Shown piece by piece: positions 50,500-60,647 of a DNA stretch of 64,000 nt; position 1 is the stretch's first letter, and every line of letters begins with the position of its first letter. The notes under the pieces were generated by a model. The model made no database searches, was not told where the DNA came from, and saw only the letters and a program-made list of their open reading frames with translations. The stretch is from Klebsiella aerogenes KCTC 2190. GTDB lineage: Bacteria > Pseudomonadota > Gammaproteobacteria > Enterobacterales > Enterobacteriaceae. The DNA lies in assembly GCF_000215745.1 (NCBI RefSeq), contig NC_015663.1:5180780-5244779 (forward strand). Reading direction: 5' to 3'. The translations under genes and the position numbers were made by a program.

Positions 50500-50515
50500 T
50501 GCAGGTTTTATGCCA
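50500..50515 (-). promoter_or_regulatory. Sigma-54 -24/-12 element of argT
   Basis: On the minus strand TGGCATAAAACCTGCA: GG and GC are 12 bp apart as sigma-54 requires (consensus TGGCAC-N5-TTGCA, one difference at each end). It is about 70 bp before the argT ATG. Established knowledge: argT is NtrC/sigma-54 controlled in Salmonella and E. coli. NtrC enhancer sites were not located. Confidence 0.75.
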
Positions 50516-50717
50516 TTTTCCCGGTGCGTGCCGGTAACAGCGTTAAATTTGTTAATATAAAGTTGCAAGATTGTCTTAAGAGGGAAGATACCAGCATTGG
50601 CGGATAAACCGCAGCGGCAAAACGCAAAAAAACAAATTAAATGTCGAGGATTTGATCAGGACAACAAAAATGCACCAGCGGAAGGCAAAGGTAAATAAAA
50701 TGCACCAAACAGGTGCA

Positions 50718-51290
50718 TCATACTCCGCCTTGCCAGCGGGTAAACAGGTCCTGCGGCAGGTCAATATCAAACTGATCGATCACCCGGTTAACCGTCTGAT
50801 TAATCACATCATCCAGCGACTGGGGACGATGATAGAATGCCGGTACCGGCGGCATGATCACCGCGCCCATTTCCGCCGCCTGCACCATTAAACGCAGATG
50901 CCCCAGATGGAACGGCGTCTCGCGTACGCAAAGCACCAGCGGGCGACGCTCTTTTAACACCACGTCCGCCGCGCGGGTCAGTAGACCATCGGTATAGCTA
51001 TTGACGATGCCGGAGAGCGTTTTCATCGAGCACGGTAGAATGACCATCCCGCTGGTTTTAAACGAGCCGGAGGAGATGCTGGCGGCGATATCGCGCGCGT
51101 CATGTACCACATTGGCCAGCGCCTGCACTTCCCGCAGCGAGTAGTCGGTTTCCAGCGACAGCGTCTGACGCGCCGCCTGGCTCATTATCAGATGGGTCTC
51201 GACCTCCGCGACGTCACGCAATACCTGTAGCAGGCGTACGCCGTAAATCGCGCCGCTGGCGCCGGAAATGCCGATAATGAGTCGTTTCAC
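50718..51290 (-). CDS. ubiX: Flavin prenyltransferase UbiX
   Basis: Makes the prenylated FMN cofactor used by the UbiD decarboxylase in ubiquinone synthesis. 190 residues (E. coli 189), Rossmann-like flavoprotein: GISGASGAIYGVRLLQ at the N-terminus, SSGSFKTSGMVILPCSMKTLS in the middle, and ERRPLVLCVRETP with PPVPAFYHRP toward the end. The start is GTG 51290 (GTG AAA CGA), preceded by AAGGGG; an upstream in-frame ATG adds seven poorly conserved residues. It follows purF on the same strand. Confidence 0.95.
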   Translation of the reverse strand: MKRLIIGISGASGAIYGVRLLQVLRDVAEVETHLIMSQAARQTLSLETDYSLREVQALANVVHDARDIAASISSGSFKTSGMVILPCSMKTLSGIVNSYTDGLLTRAADVVLKERRPLVLCVRETPFHLGHLRLMVQAAEMGAVIMPPVPAFYHRPQSLDDVINQTVNRVIDQFDIDLPQDLFTRWQGGV

Positions 51291-51369
51291 GATGTTATAC
51301 CCCTTGCGCATAGTGCCGCAGACTTTGCCGGATTATAGTCCCCGACGCAACCTGGCGGGTAAAAATAAA

Positions 51370-51401
51370 AAGGCCCGCGGTCCTCGAAAGACGGCGGGCC
51401 A
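51370..51401 (-). terminator. Terminator after purF
   Basis: Minus strand: GGCCCGCCGTC - TTTCGAG - GACCGCGGGCC with one C-C mismatch, followed by TTTTTATTTTT. It ends cvpA-purF just before ubiX. Some read-through into ubiX is possible because the E. coli genes are partly co-transcribed. Confidence 0.83.
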
Positions 51402-51416
51402 GCGACAAGTGACGAA

Positions 51417-52934
51417 TTAGCCTTCGTTATGCATCTCTAAGTTTTCAACTTCGGTTTGCAGTTGGACCGCTTTCGCATCGTCGTTGCGCAGGGAATCAAG
51501 ATAATCGAGATACTGTTGGTCTACGTCTTTGGTGACGTACACGCCGTTAAAGACCGAACACTCGAACTGCTGAATATCCGGGTTTTCTGCGCGCACCGCT
51601 TCGATCAGATCGTTCAGATCCTGGAAAATCAGGCCATCGGCGCCGATGATCTGACGGATCTCGTCAACTTCGCGACCGTGGGCGATAAGCTCGTTGGCGG
51701 TCGGCATATCGATACCGTAAACGTTAGGGAAGCGAATTTCCGGCGCCGCGGAGGCCAGATACACTTTCTTCGCACCGGCTTCGCGCGCCATTTCGATAAT
51801 CTGTTCAGAGGTGGTGCCGCGAACGATAGAGTCGTCCACCAGCAGCACGTTCTTATCACGGAATTCGGCGCGGTTGGCGTTCAGCTTACGGCGCACGGAC
51901 TTACGGCGCAGTTGCTGGCCCGGCATGATAAAGGTACGGCCGACATAGCGGTTTTTGACGAAACCCTGACGATAGGGTTTATCGAGGATACGGGCAATCT
52001 CCAGGGCGATATCGCAGGAGGTTTCCGGGATCGGAATAACGACATCGATATCCAGATCTTCCCACTCGCGGGCAATTTTCTCGCCAAGCTTCGTGCCCAT
52101 GTTCACACGGGCGCTATAGACGGAAATCTTGTCGATAAAGGAGTCCGGACGCGCGAAATAGACGTATTCGAACAGGCATGGGTTGCTGACCGGGTTTTCC
52201 GCACATTGACGGGTAAACAGCTGGCCTTTCTCGGTGATGTAGACCGCTTCGCCCGGCGCGACGTCGCGCAGAAACTCAAAGCCCAATGTATCCAGCGCCA
52301 CGCTTTCGGAGGCGACCATATACTCGGTGCGGCCATCGCCGATATCGCGCTTGCCGAGCACCAGCGGACGAATACCGTTCGGGTCGCGGAAGGCGACCAT
52401 GCCGTGGCCGATAATCATCGCCACGCAGGCGTATGCGCCGCGGATCTGGCGGTTCGTCGCGGCAATCGCGGCGAAGATGTTATCGGCTTCCAGCGGGTAA
52501 TGACGGAAATTATCCAGCTCGCTGGCAAAGATATTGAGCAGAATTTCGGAATCGGAGGTGGTGTTGATGTGGCGGCGTTTTTCTTCAAATAGCTTTTGAC
52601 GCAGCTCGTGGGCATTGGTCAGGTTGCCATTATGGGCCAACGTAATGCCGTAGGGCGAGTTAACGTAAAAAGGCTGCGCTTCAGAAGCGCTGGAACTGCC
52701 TGCCGTTGGGTAACGGACGTGGCCAATCCCCATATTTCCCTGCATACGCTGCATGTGGCGCGCTTCGAACACATCGCTCACCAGCCCGTTAGCCTTACGC
52801 AAACGGAAGCAGTTATTTGCATCAATGGTGATGATGCCCGCGGCATCCTGCCCACGATGCTGAAGCACCGTTAACGCGTCATAAATCGACTGGTTTACCG
52901 GCATAACACCGGCGATACCGACAATACCGCACAT
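51417..52934 (-). CDS. purF: Amidophosphoribosyltransferase PurF
   Basis: First step of purine synthesis: PRPP plus glutamine to phosphoribosylamine. The start is the ATG at 52934, so that the nucleophile Cys2 follows it ([10 protein letters not shown]); upstream in-frame codons overlap the regulatory leader. The N-terminal Ntn-type glutaminase domain shows GHVRYPTAG and HNGNLTNA. The phosphoribosyltransferase domain has the PRPP loop [14 protein letters not shown]. It is 505 residues (E. coli 505). Co-transcribed with cvpA and controlled by PurR. Confidence 0.98.
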   Translation of the reverse strand: MCGIVGIAGVMPVNQSIYDALTVLQHRGQDAAGIITIDANNCFRLRKANGLVSDVFEARHMQRMQGNMGIGHVRYPTAGSSSASEAQPFYVNSPYGITLAHNGNLTNAHELRQKLFEEKRRHINTTSDSEILLNIFASELDNFRHYPLEADNIFAAIAATNRQIRGAYACVAMIIGHGMVAFRDPNGIRPLVLGKRDIGDGRTEYMVASESVALDTLGFEFLRDVAPGEAVYITEKGQLFTRQCAENPVSNPCLFEYVYFARPDSFIDKISVYSARVNMGTKLGEKIAREWEDLDIDVVIPIPETSCDIALEIARILDKPYRQGFVKNRYVGRTFIMPGQQLRRKSVRRKLNANRAEFRDKNVLLVDDSIVRGTTSEQIIEMAREAGAKKVYLASAAPEIRFPNVYGIDMPTANELIAHGREVDEIRQIIGADGLIFQDLNDLIEAVRAENPDIQQFECSVFNGVYVTKDVDQQYLDYLDSLRNDDAKAVQLQTEVENLEMHNEG

Positions 52935-52967
52935 ACGTCTTTTCCTCGTTAAGCTACATCCCAACGC

Positions 52968-53456
52968 TTATGCTTTGGGCAAGAAACTTGACGAGCTCTG
53001 CAGATAGTCAAAGAACCATCTGATAACGAAACTGAACTGCGGGATAAGCTCAGACTTTTGCCAGTCTTCACTTTTTGCCATACCGGTGAAGCTATCGAGA
53101 AAGAACAGAATAGCGGAGACGATCAGCACGCCGCGCAGGGCGCCAAAACAGATCCCCAACACCCTGTCTGTTCCTGACAGACCGGTTTTCTCTACCAGAG
53201 CGCCTATCACATAGTTAACGATAGCGCCGACGATAAGCGTTGCGATAAACAATATCGCGATAGCAATCCCATTTCGGACCAGTTCGTCTTCAAAGCCCGT
53301 GAACCAGACAGCCAGGTAAGTGTAGTAATGACTGGCGACAAAGAAGGCACATCCCCATGTCACCAGCGATAACGCTTCACGAACAAAGCCGCGGATAAGG
53401 CTAACCAAACAGGAAAAACCAATTACCGCAATAATGGCGTAATCAATCCAGACCAT
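52968..53456 (-). CDS. cvpA: CvpA colicin V production-associated membrane protein
   Basis: 162-residue inner-membrane protein with four transmembrane helices (E. coli 162, start at ATG 53456, [11 protein letters not shown]). It is needed for colicin V release in E. coli and contributes to envelope or bile resistance in pathogens; the molecular activity is unknown. It is first in cvpA-purF, 33 bp before purF, behind a perfect PurR box. Confidence 0.96.
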   Translation of the reverse strand: MVWIDYAIIAVIGFSCLVSLIRGFVREALSLVTWGCAFFVASHYYTYLAVWFTGFEDELVRNGIAIAILFIATLIVGAIVNYVIGALVEKTGLSGTDRVLGICFGALRGVLIVSAILFFLDSFTGMAKSEDWQKSELIPQFSFVIRWFFDYLQSSSSFLPKA

Positions 53457-53512
53457 ATACATCCCACGATTTTACGCCCTGTCGTCCGGTTCGGGGCGCA
53501 TTCTAACAGAAA

Positions 53513-53528
53513 AAGAAAACGTTTGCGT
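53513..53528 (-). promoter_or_regulatory. PurR operator upstream of cvpA-purF
   Basis: Minus strand ACGCAAACGTTTTCTT matches the PurR consensus (ACGCAAACGTTTTCNT) at every fixed position. It lies about 57 bp before the cvpA ATG, where the promoter is expected, and explains purine repression of cvpA-purF. Confidence 0.92.
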
Positions 53529-53587
53529 AGGGATTTCCGTGCCCTACAGAAATAAAAATGGCGCTGAAAAAACATTCAACGCCATAC

Positions 53588-53620
53588 TGCCTGACGCCTC
53601 TTCAGGGCGTATCCGGCAAG
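53588..53620. repeat. REP-like palindrome downstream of dedD
   Basis: TGCCTGACGCC and GGGCGTATCCGGCA form a palindrome of the REP type (GCCTGA...TATCCGGC). It lies between the dedD stop and the cvpA promoter, where it may stabilise the dedD transcript end or act as a weak terminator. Confidence 0.6.
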
Positions 53621-53674
53621 GGTTTCAGCAGGTTAACCCGCCTGCCAGCTCGCCCAATCAGAGCGGGTGGGATT

Positions 53675-54367
53675 TTAATTCGGGCTATATCCCATAACCA
53701 CGCCGCTCAGACCAGAAATCTGCTGCAGCTCGCCGAGTTGCCCCTTCAGCTTGTCTTTCGACGCATCCGGCCCCACCAGAATACGGGTAATTTTACCCTG
53801 AACCGGCGTGGATGGCGATGTCCAGGCTTTAAAGCCCGAGGAACGCAGCTTACCGACGATTTCGTTAACCTTATCGGCATTCTTCAACGCCCCCAACTGC
53901 ACTACATAGGCTTTCCCGGTCGGCGCCGGAATCGCGGCCTGCTGCTGTTGCGGCTGCGGTTGCGTTTTGGCCGGAGGCGGCGTCTGCGCGACCTGCTGAG
54001 GCTGCGGTTTCTCAACCGGCTTCGGCTGTGGTTTCGGCTGCGGCTTGGCGGCCACCACCGGCTCCTGGACTTCATCGAAGCTATTGTTGTTTACCGGGAC
54101 GCGCGACGGATCCAGCGATGGCGCCGCGGCGTCTCCCGCTCTCACCTCTTCCGCGGCGCCTTCCGGCGGCTGCGAAGGCAGCGCCTGAGTAGCCGCCGGC
54201 AGCATATCCGGCTCATCGCGATCGCCCGGCTTCGGCACCAATGGGATCGCCGCAAACTCATCCTGATAATGTTTTTTCTGGCCGTCGAGCAGACCCGGGA
54301 GAATAATTACCCCCAGCGCTACCAGTACAATCGTCCCGACTAAACGGTTCTGAAACTTACTCGCCAC
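53675..54367 (-). CDS. dedD: DedD, SPOR-domain cell-division protein
   Basis: 230-residue inner-membrane protein of the divisome. One transmembrane helix at residues 9-28 (LVGTIVLVALGVIILPGLL). A long proline/glutamine-rich linker follows (about 95-155, repeats of KPQP). The C-terminal SPOR domain (AYVVQLGALKNADKV to ILVGPDASKDKLKG) binds denuded peptidoglycan at the septum. It overlaps folC by 11 bp, so it is co-transcribed with it. Confidence 0.96.
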   Translation of the reverse strand: MASKFQNRLVGTIVLVALGVIILPGLLDGQKKHYQDEFAAIPLVPKPGDRDEPDMLPAATQALPSQPPEGAAEEVRAGDAAAPSLDPSRVPVNNNSFDEVQEPVVAAKPQPKPQPKPVEKPQPQQVAQTPPPAKTQPQPQQQQAAIPAPTGKAYVVQLGALKNADKVNEIVGKLRSSGFKAWTSPSTPVQGKITRILVGPDASKDKLKGQLGELQQISGLSGVVMGYSPN

Positions 54368-55625
54368 CGATTCTCCCCGCGTCTATCTCTTCCATTACAT
54401 GCGCCACCGTGTGGAAGGAACCACACACCAGCACCGTATCTTCGGCTTTGGCATCCGCCATAGCGGCATGCCACGCCTGCGCTACGCTGTCATAACGTTG
54501 GCCCGCGCGCAGATGCGCAATCAGCTGGTCCGCCGTGGCGCCGCGCGGCCCTTCCAGCGGCGCGCAGTACCACGCGTCTACTTCAGGCGCCAGATTCGCC
54601 AGGGTTCCGGCGATATCTTTATCATGCAGCATACCAATAACCGCCAGTACTCGCCCCGTTTTCGCTAAGCTTTTGAGACGCCCGGCGAGATAAGCCGCCG
54701 CGTGCGGGTTATGCGCGACATCGAGGATCACCCGCGGCGCGTCGCTGATAATCTGAAAGCGCCCCGGGAGCATGGCGTGATGAATGCCGTCGCGCAGCGC
54801 CTGTTCAGCGACGTTAAGCCCGCTGGCGCGCAGCGCCGCCAGCGCCGTCGCGGCGTTGGGCAATGGAACCTGCGGCAGCGGCAGCCCTGCCAACTCGCCC
54901 TGACCATCGGTAAAGTTCCATGACTGGTCCGTCACGCTATAACGCCAGTCATGGTCGCGGCGCAGCAGCGTCGCGCCCTTTTCATTCGCCACGTCGGCAA
55001 TCGTCTGCGGCATATCGGGCTCGCCCACCACCGCCGGTTTACCGGCGCGGAAGATACCCGCTTTTTCACGGCCAATGCTTTCACGATCCGGCCCCAGCCA
55101 GTCGGTATGATCCAGCGCGATGCTGGTGACCACCGCGACGTCGGTATCGACGATATTCGTGGCGTCCAGGCGTCCACCCAGACCCACCTCCAGGATAACC
55201 ACATCCAGCTGCGCCTGCTTAAACAGCCATAGCGCGGACAGCGTGCCAAATTCAAAATAGCTCAGCGAGATATCGCCGCGCGCCGCTTCGATTTCGGCAA
55301 ATGAGGCGGTATGCGCCGCTTCCGGCAGCTCGGCGCCCTGGATACGCACGCGTTCGGTATAGCGCACCAGATGCGGCGAACTATACACGCCAACTTTATA
55401 GCCCGCCGCCATCAGCACGGATTCCAGCGTTCGGCAGGTGGTGCCTTTGCCGTTGGTACCCGCTACTGTAAAGACAAACGGCGCCGGTTTTAATATCGAC
55501 ATCCGTCCGGCGACTTCGCTCACCCGCGCCAGTCCCAGATCGATGGCTTTACTGTGCAGATGCTCCAGATAAGAAAGCCACGTAGCCAGGGGCGACGTGG
55601 CCTGAGGAATAGGATCTTTTTCCAT
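54357..55625 (-). CDS. folC: Dihydrofolate synthase / folylpolyglutamate synthase FolC
   Basis: Adds glutamate to dihydropteroate and extends polyglutamate tails of folates. Mur-ligase-like fold, 422 residues (E. coli 422). The P-loop is AGTNGKGTTCRTLESVL, the second glycine/omega loop region is YFEFGTLSALWLF, and the C-terminal domain begins after DVAHNPHAAAYLA. It follows accD and a terminator, and overlaps dedD. Confidence 0.97.
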   Translation of the reverse strand: MEKDPIPQATSPLATWLSYLEHLHSKAIDLGLARVSEVAGRMSILKPAPFVFTVAGTNGKGTTCRTLESVLMAAGYKVGVYSSPHLVRYTERVRIQGAELPEAAHTASFAEIEAARGDISLSYFEFGTLSALWLFKQAQLDVVILEVGLGGRLDATNIVDTDVAVVTSIALDHTDWLGPDRESIGREKAGIFRAGKPAVVGEPDMPQTIADVANEKGATLLRRDHDWRYSVTDQSWNFTDGQGELAGLPLPQVPLPNAATALAALRASGLNVAEQALRDGIHHAMLPGRFQIISDAPRVILDVAHNPHAAAYLAGRLKSLAKTGRVLAVIGMLHDKDIAGTLANLAPEVDAWYCAPLEGPRGATADQLIAHLRAGQRYDSVAQAWHAAMADAKAEDTVLVCGSFHTVAHVMEEIDAGRIGGE

Positions 55626-55647
55626 GATGTCCGCGAGAGTTAACGGT

Positions 55648-55680
55648 AAAAAAAAGGGCAGCGCCTGTCGGCCCTGCCCT
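55648..55680 (-). terminator. Terminator after accD
   Basis: Minus strand: GGGCAGGGCC - GACA - GGCGCTGCCC with one mismatch, followed by eight or more T's. It is between the accD stop and the folC start and probably attenuates read-through. Confidence 0.87.
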
Positions 55681-55688
55681 CTGCATTA

Positions 55689-56603
55689 TCAGGCCTCTGG
55701 TTCCTGATCCGGTACCGGTGGTACCACCTCGCCCTCGTGAGGCGCATCGGCCTGCGGCGAAGGAAGGTTCATCAGTTTCGCCAGAATGCTGGCTAATTTC
55801 AGACGCATTTCAGGACGACGGATAATCATGTCGATCGCCCCTTTTTCAATCAGGAACTCACTGCGCTGGAACCCCGGCGGCAGCTTCTCACGCACGGTCT
55901 GCTCGATAACGCGAGGACCGGCGAAGCCGATCAGCGCTTTTGGCTCGGCGATATTCAGATCGCCCAGCATTGCGAAGCTCGCGGAGACGCCGCCCATAGT
56001 CGGGTCGGTCAGCACGGAGATGTACGGTAAACCGCGCTCCTGCATTTTCGCCAGCGCCGCGGAGGTCTTCGCCATCTGCATCAGCGACATTAGCGCTTCC
56101 TGCATACGGGCGCCGCCGGAGGCGGAGAAGCAGATCAGCGGGCAGTTGTCTTCCAGCGCCTGCTCAACCGCACGGACGAAACGCGCGCCAACAACGGAAC
56201 CCATCGAACCCCCCATAAAGGCGAATTCAAATGCCGCCGCCACGACAGGCATGCCGTGCAGGGTGCCTTTCATCACCACCAGCGCGTCTTTCTCGCCGGT
56301 CTCTTTCTGTGCAGAGGCCAGACGGTCTTTATACTTTTTCGAATCGCGGAACTTCAGCACATCCTTTGGCTCGAGCTCGCTACCCAGTTCCACGAGAGAA
56401 CCTTCGTCCAGCAGGCTATGCAGGCGGTTGCGCGCCGACATACGCATGTGGTGATCGCACTTAGGGCAAACCTCCAGGTTGCGCTCCAGCTCTGCGCGGT
56501 ACAGTACCTGACCGCAGCTGTCGCACTTGGTCCATACACCTTCAGGAATACTTGCCTTACGGGTGGGGGTTATATTGCTTTTAATTCGTTCAATCCAGCT
56601 CAT
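55689..56603 (-). CDS. accD: Acetyl-CoA carboxylase carboxyltransferase beta subunit AccD
   Basis: Beta half of the carboxyltransferase that makes malonyl-CoA. The zinc ribbon is CDSCGQ with CPKCDHH near residues 27-52, which also binds its own mRNA in E. coli. The crotonase-type core includes [15 protein letters not shown] and [10 protein letters not shown]. It starts at ATG 56603 ([10 protein letters not shown]), giving 304 residues, the E. coli length. The C-terminal tail is acidic and variable. Confidence 0.97.
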   Translation of the reverse strand: MSWIERIKSNITPTRKASIPEGVWTKCDSCGQVLYRAELERNLEVCPKCDHHMRMSARNRLHSLLDEGSLVELGSELEPKDVLKFRDSKKYKDRLASAQKETGEKDALVVMKGTLHGMPVVAAAFEFAFMGGSMGSVVGARFVRAVEQALEDNCPLICFSASGGARMQEALMSLMQMAKTSAALAKMQERGLPYISVLTDPTMGGVSASFAMLGDLNIAEPKALIGFAGPRVIEQTVREKLPPGFQRSEFLIEKGAIDMIIRRPEMRLKLASILAKLMNLPSPQADAPHEGEVVPPVPDQEPEA

Positions 56604-56802
56604 TGATAACCTTTCTACCTGAACCTGGTCGATGCCAGTTTTGTCGCAAGGGGCGCATAATGCCACTTTTGCCCCTCACAGACCATGAATGTTGCACATT
56701 AAATCATAACATCCCGTAACATGGGATAAAAAAGTGGTCGAACCGCTCACACTTTGCGCGCCGGACGTCATAGCAACGCCCGGCGAGAATGCCGCTAAGG
56801 GC

Positions 56803-57462
56803 TTATTTAGCCTGCTTTGCCGCCGCCCGGCGATGGCGAATCACTTCGATAACGCCAGGCAGTACCGACAGGACGATAATCGCCACGATCAGCAGCTTCA
56901 GGTTTTCCTGTACGATCGGTAAATCACCGAACAGGTACCCGGCGTAGGTGAACAGCAGTACCCACAGCAGCGCGCCAACCACGTTGTACGCCGCAAAATG
57001 ACGATAGGACATGTGACCCATTCCCGCCACAAACGGCGCAAAGGTTCTGACGATCGGCACAAAACGCGCGAGGATGATGGTTTTGCCGCCGTGGCGTTCA
57101 TAGAAGGTATGGGTTTTGTCGAGATAGCTACGACGGAAAATCTTCGAGTTCGGATTGCTGAACAGCTTTTCGCCGAACAATCTACCGATGGTGTAGTTCA
57201 GGGCATCGCCAACAACGGCGGCAATGACCATCAGCGCGACCATCAGGTGTACGTTGAGATCGTTAGTTGGCAGCGCGGAGAGCGCGCCGGCGACGAACAG
57301 CAGAGAATCTCCGGGCAGGAACGGCGTCACCACCAGGCCGGTTTCGCAGAACAGAATCAAGAACAGGATGGCGTAAACCCAGACGCCATACTGTGCGACC
57401 AGCTCCGCAAGGTGCACATCAATATGCAGGATGAAATCAATCAAAAAATGAATCAGGTCCAT
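56803..57462 (-). CDS. dedA: DedA-family membrane protein
   Basis: 219-residue inner-membrane protein of the DedA/VTT family, recently linked to undecaprenyl phosphate or lipid flipping. It has the characteristic motifs [19 protein letters not shown] and [18 protein letters not shown] and about five hydrophobic segments. The ATG at 57462 ([10 protein letters not shown]) gives the E. coli length; an upstream ATG adds eight non-conserved residues. It is downstream of truA, with 199 bp to accD. Confidence 0.95.
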   Translation of the reverse strand: MDLIHFLIDFILHIDVHLAELVAQYGVWVYAILFLILFCETGLVVTPFLPGDSLLFVAGALSALPTNDLNVHLMVALMVIAAVVGDALNYTIGRLFGEKLFSNPNSKIFRRSYLDKTHTFYERHGGKTIILARFVPIVRTFAPFVAGMGHMSYRHFAAYNVVGALLWVLLFTYAGYLFGDLPIVQENLKLLIVAIIVLSVLPGVIEVIRHRRAAAKQAK

Positions 57463-57513
57463 ATTTGTCTTAGCCTTTAGTGACAACCGCCCCCTGTTAC
57501 GGGGGCGCTGATA

Positions 57514-58326
57514 TTAGTCCGCCAAAAACAGCGGGCCCATCGGCATCACCGGCAGGTCGAAATGGGCCGGATAATCCACCGACACCAGATACAATCCTTC
57601 CGCTTTCGCCGTCGCGGCAGCCAGAGTCCGGTCCTTCGCCGCCAGCAGTTCTGCAATCCAGCTCTCTGGCTGGTTTCCGGCGCCTACTTCCATCAGGCTG
57701 CCGACGATGTTCCTTACCATATGATGAACAAAAGCGTTCGCTTTGATATCCACCACCACATAAGCCCCGTGACGGGTCACGTTGATATGCATCACGTTAC
57801 GCCACGGCGTACGCGACTGACATTGCACCGCGCGAAACGAGGTGAAGTCATTCTCGCCAATTAAACACTGCGCGGCGCGATGCATCCGCCCGGCATCCAG
57901 AGGGTGGTAATAATGCGTCACCCCCTGACTTAACACCGCCGGGCGCAGGCGGTGATTATAGATGACGTAGCGGTAACGACGGGCCGTCGCGCTGAAGCGG
58001 GCGTGAAAATCGTCCGCAACATGCTTCACCCAACGCACGGCGATGTCACCAGGTAAATTCGCATTTACGCCCAGCGTCCACGCGGCGTCTTTACGCTGAG
58101 CGCGGGTTTCAAAGTGCACCACCTGGCCGGTACCGTGTACGCCGGCGTCGGTACGCCCGGCGCAGAATACGTGTACCTGTTCGGCCGCCACCTGCGACAG
58201 CGCCTTTTCCAGCTTTTCCTGCACGCTGCGCACTTCGTTTTGCCGCTGCCAGCCGTAGTATTTGCTGCCGTCGTACTCGATGCCCAGCGCGATTTTATAC
58301 ACCGGCTGCTGCTGTGGTTCAGACAT
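57514..58326 (-). CDS. truA: tRNA pseudouridine(38-40) synthase TruA
   Basis: Modifies uridines 38-40 of the anticodon arm. 270 residues (E. coli 270). The catalytic aspartate is D60 in [15 protein letters not shown], with [13 protein letters not shown] at the N-terminus and [13 protein letters not shown] in the second half. The start overlaps the usg stop by 1 bp, the usual pdxB-usg-truA arrangement. A small GCCCCC hairpin follows the stop. Confidence 0.97.
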   Translation of the reverse strand: MSEPQQQPVYKIALGIEYDGSKYYGWQRQNEVRSVQEKLEKALSQVAAEQVHVFCAGRTDAGVHGTGQVVHFETRAQRKDAAWTLGVNANLPGDIAVRWVKHVADDFHARFSATARRYRYVIYNHRLRPAVLSQGVTHYYHPLDAGRMHRAAQCLIGENDFTSFRAVQCQSRTPWRNVMHINVTRHGAYVVVDIKANAFVHHMVRNIVGSLMEVGAGNQPESWIAELLAAKDRTLAAATAKAEGLYLVSVDYPAHFDLPVMPMGPLFLAD

Positions 58327-59339
58327 CAGTACAAATACTCCTGAACCAGCTTCTCGGCGATTTTCACCGCCATCAGCGCGCCGCCAAAGCGCACGTTATC
58401 GGCAACCGACCAGAACTGAATTTGCTCGGGCATGCCGTAATCGTTATGCACGCAACCGATGGACAGACGCGCGTTACCGGAAGCATCGCCGACCTGCGTC
58501 GGGAACTCGCCCTCTTCAGAAAGCTCGATATCCTCGCCGCGGGTAAAGGCGTCGCGCGCCTCCTCCGCCGCCAGCGGACGCAACGCTTCAAAATTCACCA
58601 TCTGCGCATGGCCATAGAAGACCGGCGATTGCACGACGCTTGCGGAAATCATCAGGCCGTCATCCTGCAGAATTTTGCGCGCTTCATCGACGATACGACG
58701 TTCTTCGCGCACGCTACCTTCGCGATCCGGCAGAATCGGCAGCATGTTGAAAGCCAGCTGGCGCCCAAAGAAATCGTCTTCATCAATCGGAATACCGTTC
58801 AGCAGCTTCGCACTCTGCCCCGCCAGCGCATCGACCGCTTTTTTCCCCTGCGCCGAGGCAGACAGCAGGTTGGTAACGGTAATACGCGACAGGCCGCCAT
58901 CATCGATCAGCGGCTTCAGCGCCGTCAGCAGTTGGCTGGTCAGGCTGTTTGGTACCGCGATCACGTTACGGTTGCGGTAGTCGCCGAGCACGAACGGGTT
59001 GACGTCCGGCACCACCAGCGGCACGTCCGGCTCCAGCGCAAACAGGCCGCTAAGATCGATAACCAGACAACCGGCGTTGGTGGCTTCTTCGACATACGCC
59101 GCGCTGGCTTCGACGCCCGCGGCGAAGAAAGCCAACTGGGCCTGGGTCCAGTCAAAGTCGGCGGCGTCCTGCACGATGACCGATTTGCCACCATAACGCA
59201 GATGTTCGCCCGCGCTTTCATTGCGCGCCAGCGCATAAATTTCGCCTACCGGAAACTGGCGTTCAGCAAGGGTTTCAAGCAGGGCTTCGCCTACGGCGCC
59301 GGTTGCGCCCAGTACGGCAATATTCCAGCCTTCAGACAT
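58326..59339 (-). CDS. usg: Usg, aspartate-semialdehyde-dehydrogenase-like protein
   Basis: 337 residues (E. coli 337). Rossmann motif [11 protein letters not shown] at the N-terminus, followed by a semialdehyde dehydrogenase dimerisation domain. The position of the catalytic cysteine of true aspartate-semialdehyde dehydrogenases is occupied by serine (VPNSLTS, S132), as in E. coli Usg, so it is probably not an active member of that reaction. The function is unknown. It sits between pdxB (62 bp) and truA (overlap) on one transcript. Confidence 0.94.
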   Translation of the reverse strand: MSEGWNIAVLGATGAVGEALLETLAERQFPVGEIYALARNESAGEHLRYGGKSVIVQDAADFDWTQAQLAFFAAGVEASAAYVEEATNAGCLVIDLSGLFALEPDVPLVVPDVNPFVLGDYRNRNVIAVPNSLTSQLLTALKPLIDDGGLSRITVTNLLSASAQGKKAVDALAGQSAKLLNGIPIDEDDFFGRQLAFNMLPILPDREGSVREERRIVDEARKILQDDGLMISASVVQSPVFYGHAQMVNFEALRPLAAEEARDAFTRGEDIELSEEGEFPTQVGDASGNARLSIGCVHNDYGMPEQIQFWSVADNVRFGGALMAVKIAEKLVQEYLY

Positions 59340-59401
59340 GGTGGTGTACTCCAGAAAATAGCGACCCTGCCAGATTATCCGACAGGGGCATTAAGAAGAT
59401 A

Positions 59402-60538
59402 TTAACGAACAGGATGATGTACGGCATTAAAACCGAGCTGACGCAGCAGCGTCGCTGCTTTTTCATCGCTGCACTGTACGTACAGGGAAGACCATTCGCG
59501 GCGTTCCTGATAATTTTTGCGCAGCTTGTCGAATTCACCGGCAATGCCTGCCACTTTACGCAGCGGCGCATCATCGCGGCGCACATCATACACCAAATGG
59601 ACCAGCCTTTTCAGCGTCGCCTGATCGAGCGGGCCGTGCAGAGTGATGCGGCCAAATTCCGGCGCCGGCAGTAGCGTATCCAGCGCCACCTGCTGCGGAT
59701 GGCCAATAAACGCGCTATAGGCTTCAAAAACCTGGGTGGTGCCGCGCGCTTTGCCTTCAAGGGTATAACCGGCGATATGCGAGGTACCGATATCGACACG
59801 CGCCAGCAACTCGGTATTCAGATCCGGTTCGGGTTCCCAGACGTCAAGCACCACGCTCAGCTGCTGCCCGGCCTGCAAGCGCTTGAGCAGCGCCGCGTTA
59901 TCCACCACCGGCCCGCGGCAGGCGTTAATCAGAATAGCCCCCGGCTGCAGGCGGCTAATCAGCGCTTCATCGGCCAGATGCAGCGTTTTATACGGCCCGT
60001 CTTTAAACAACGGCGTGTGGAAAGTCAGGACATCCGCCTGCTGCACCAGCTCATCCAGGCTGCGGAAGTCGCCTTCATCGCCACGATCGGCGCGCGGCGG
60101 ATCGCAGAGTAATGTTTTAATTCCCAGCGCTTCCAGACGTTTTTGCAAACGCCCGCCAACGTTGCCGACGCCGACGATACCGACGGTACGATCAGCCAGC
60201 GCGAATCCGTCGCGCTCGGCGAGCATCAGCAGCGCCGAGAAAACATACTCCACCACCGCGATCGCATTACAGCCCGGCGCGGCGGAAAAGCCAATCCCCG
60301 CCTGCTGTAACCACGCTTGATCGACATGATCGGTGCCTGCGGTGGCGGTGCCGACAAACTTAATTGCCTTACCGGAGAGCAGCGCTTCATTCACCTTAGT
60401 AACGGAACGCACCATCAGCGCGTCGGCGTCGGTTAACGCTTCCTGCGGAATGGGACGACCGGGAACGGCCTGCACGTCTCCCAAACGGCTAAAAAGCTCA
60501 CGCGCATAGGGCATATTTTCATCAACGAGGATTTTCAC
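59402..60538 (-). CDS. pdxB: Erythronate-4-phosphate dehydrogenase PdxB
   Basis: Second step of the DXP-dependent pyridoxal 5'-phosphate pathway. D-isomer 2-hydroxyacid dehydrogenase fold, 378 residues (E. coli 378). The NAD-binding loop is [14 protein letters not shown], the catalytic Arg is in [11 protein letters not shown], the Glu region is VWEPEPDLN and the His is in [12 protein letters not shown]. The C-terminal dimerisation domain is present. It is first of pdxB-usg-truA and divergent from flk (109 bp). Confidence 0.97.
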   Translation of the reverse strand: MKILVDENMPYARELFSRLGDVQAVPGRPIPQEALTDADALMVRSVTKVNEALLSGKAIKFVGTATAGTDHVDQAWLQQAGIGFSAAPGCNAIAVVEYVFSALLMLAERDGFALADRTVGIVGVGNVGGRLQKRLEALGIKTLLCDPPRADRGDEGDFRSLDELVQQADVLTFHTPLFKDGPYKTLHLADEALISRLQPGAILINACRGPVVDNAALLKRLQAGQQLSVVLDVWEPEPDLNTELLARVDIGTSHIAGYTLEGKARGTTQVFEAYSAFIGHPQQVALDTLLPAPEFGRITLHGPLDQATLKRLVHLVYDVRRDDAPLRKVAGIAGEFDKLRKNYQERREWSSLYVQCSDEKAATLLRQLGFNAVHHPVR

Positions 60539-60647
60539 GGTTCAGTACCTGTCTGAGAACGAGAGTAAACCGGGGAAGTGTGCCATAATCTGGCCGCCAG
60601 GAACATCATCACCCGGCTTAAGTACAGCACTACGGTAAGGATTCATC

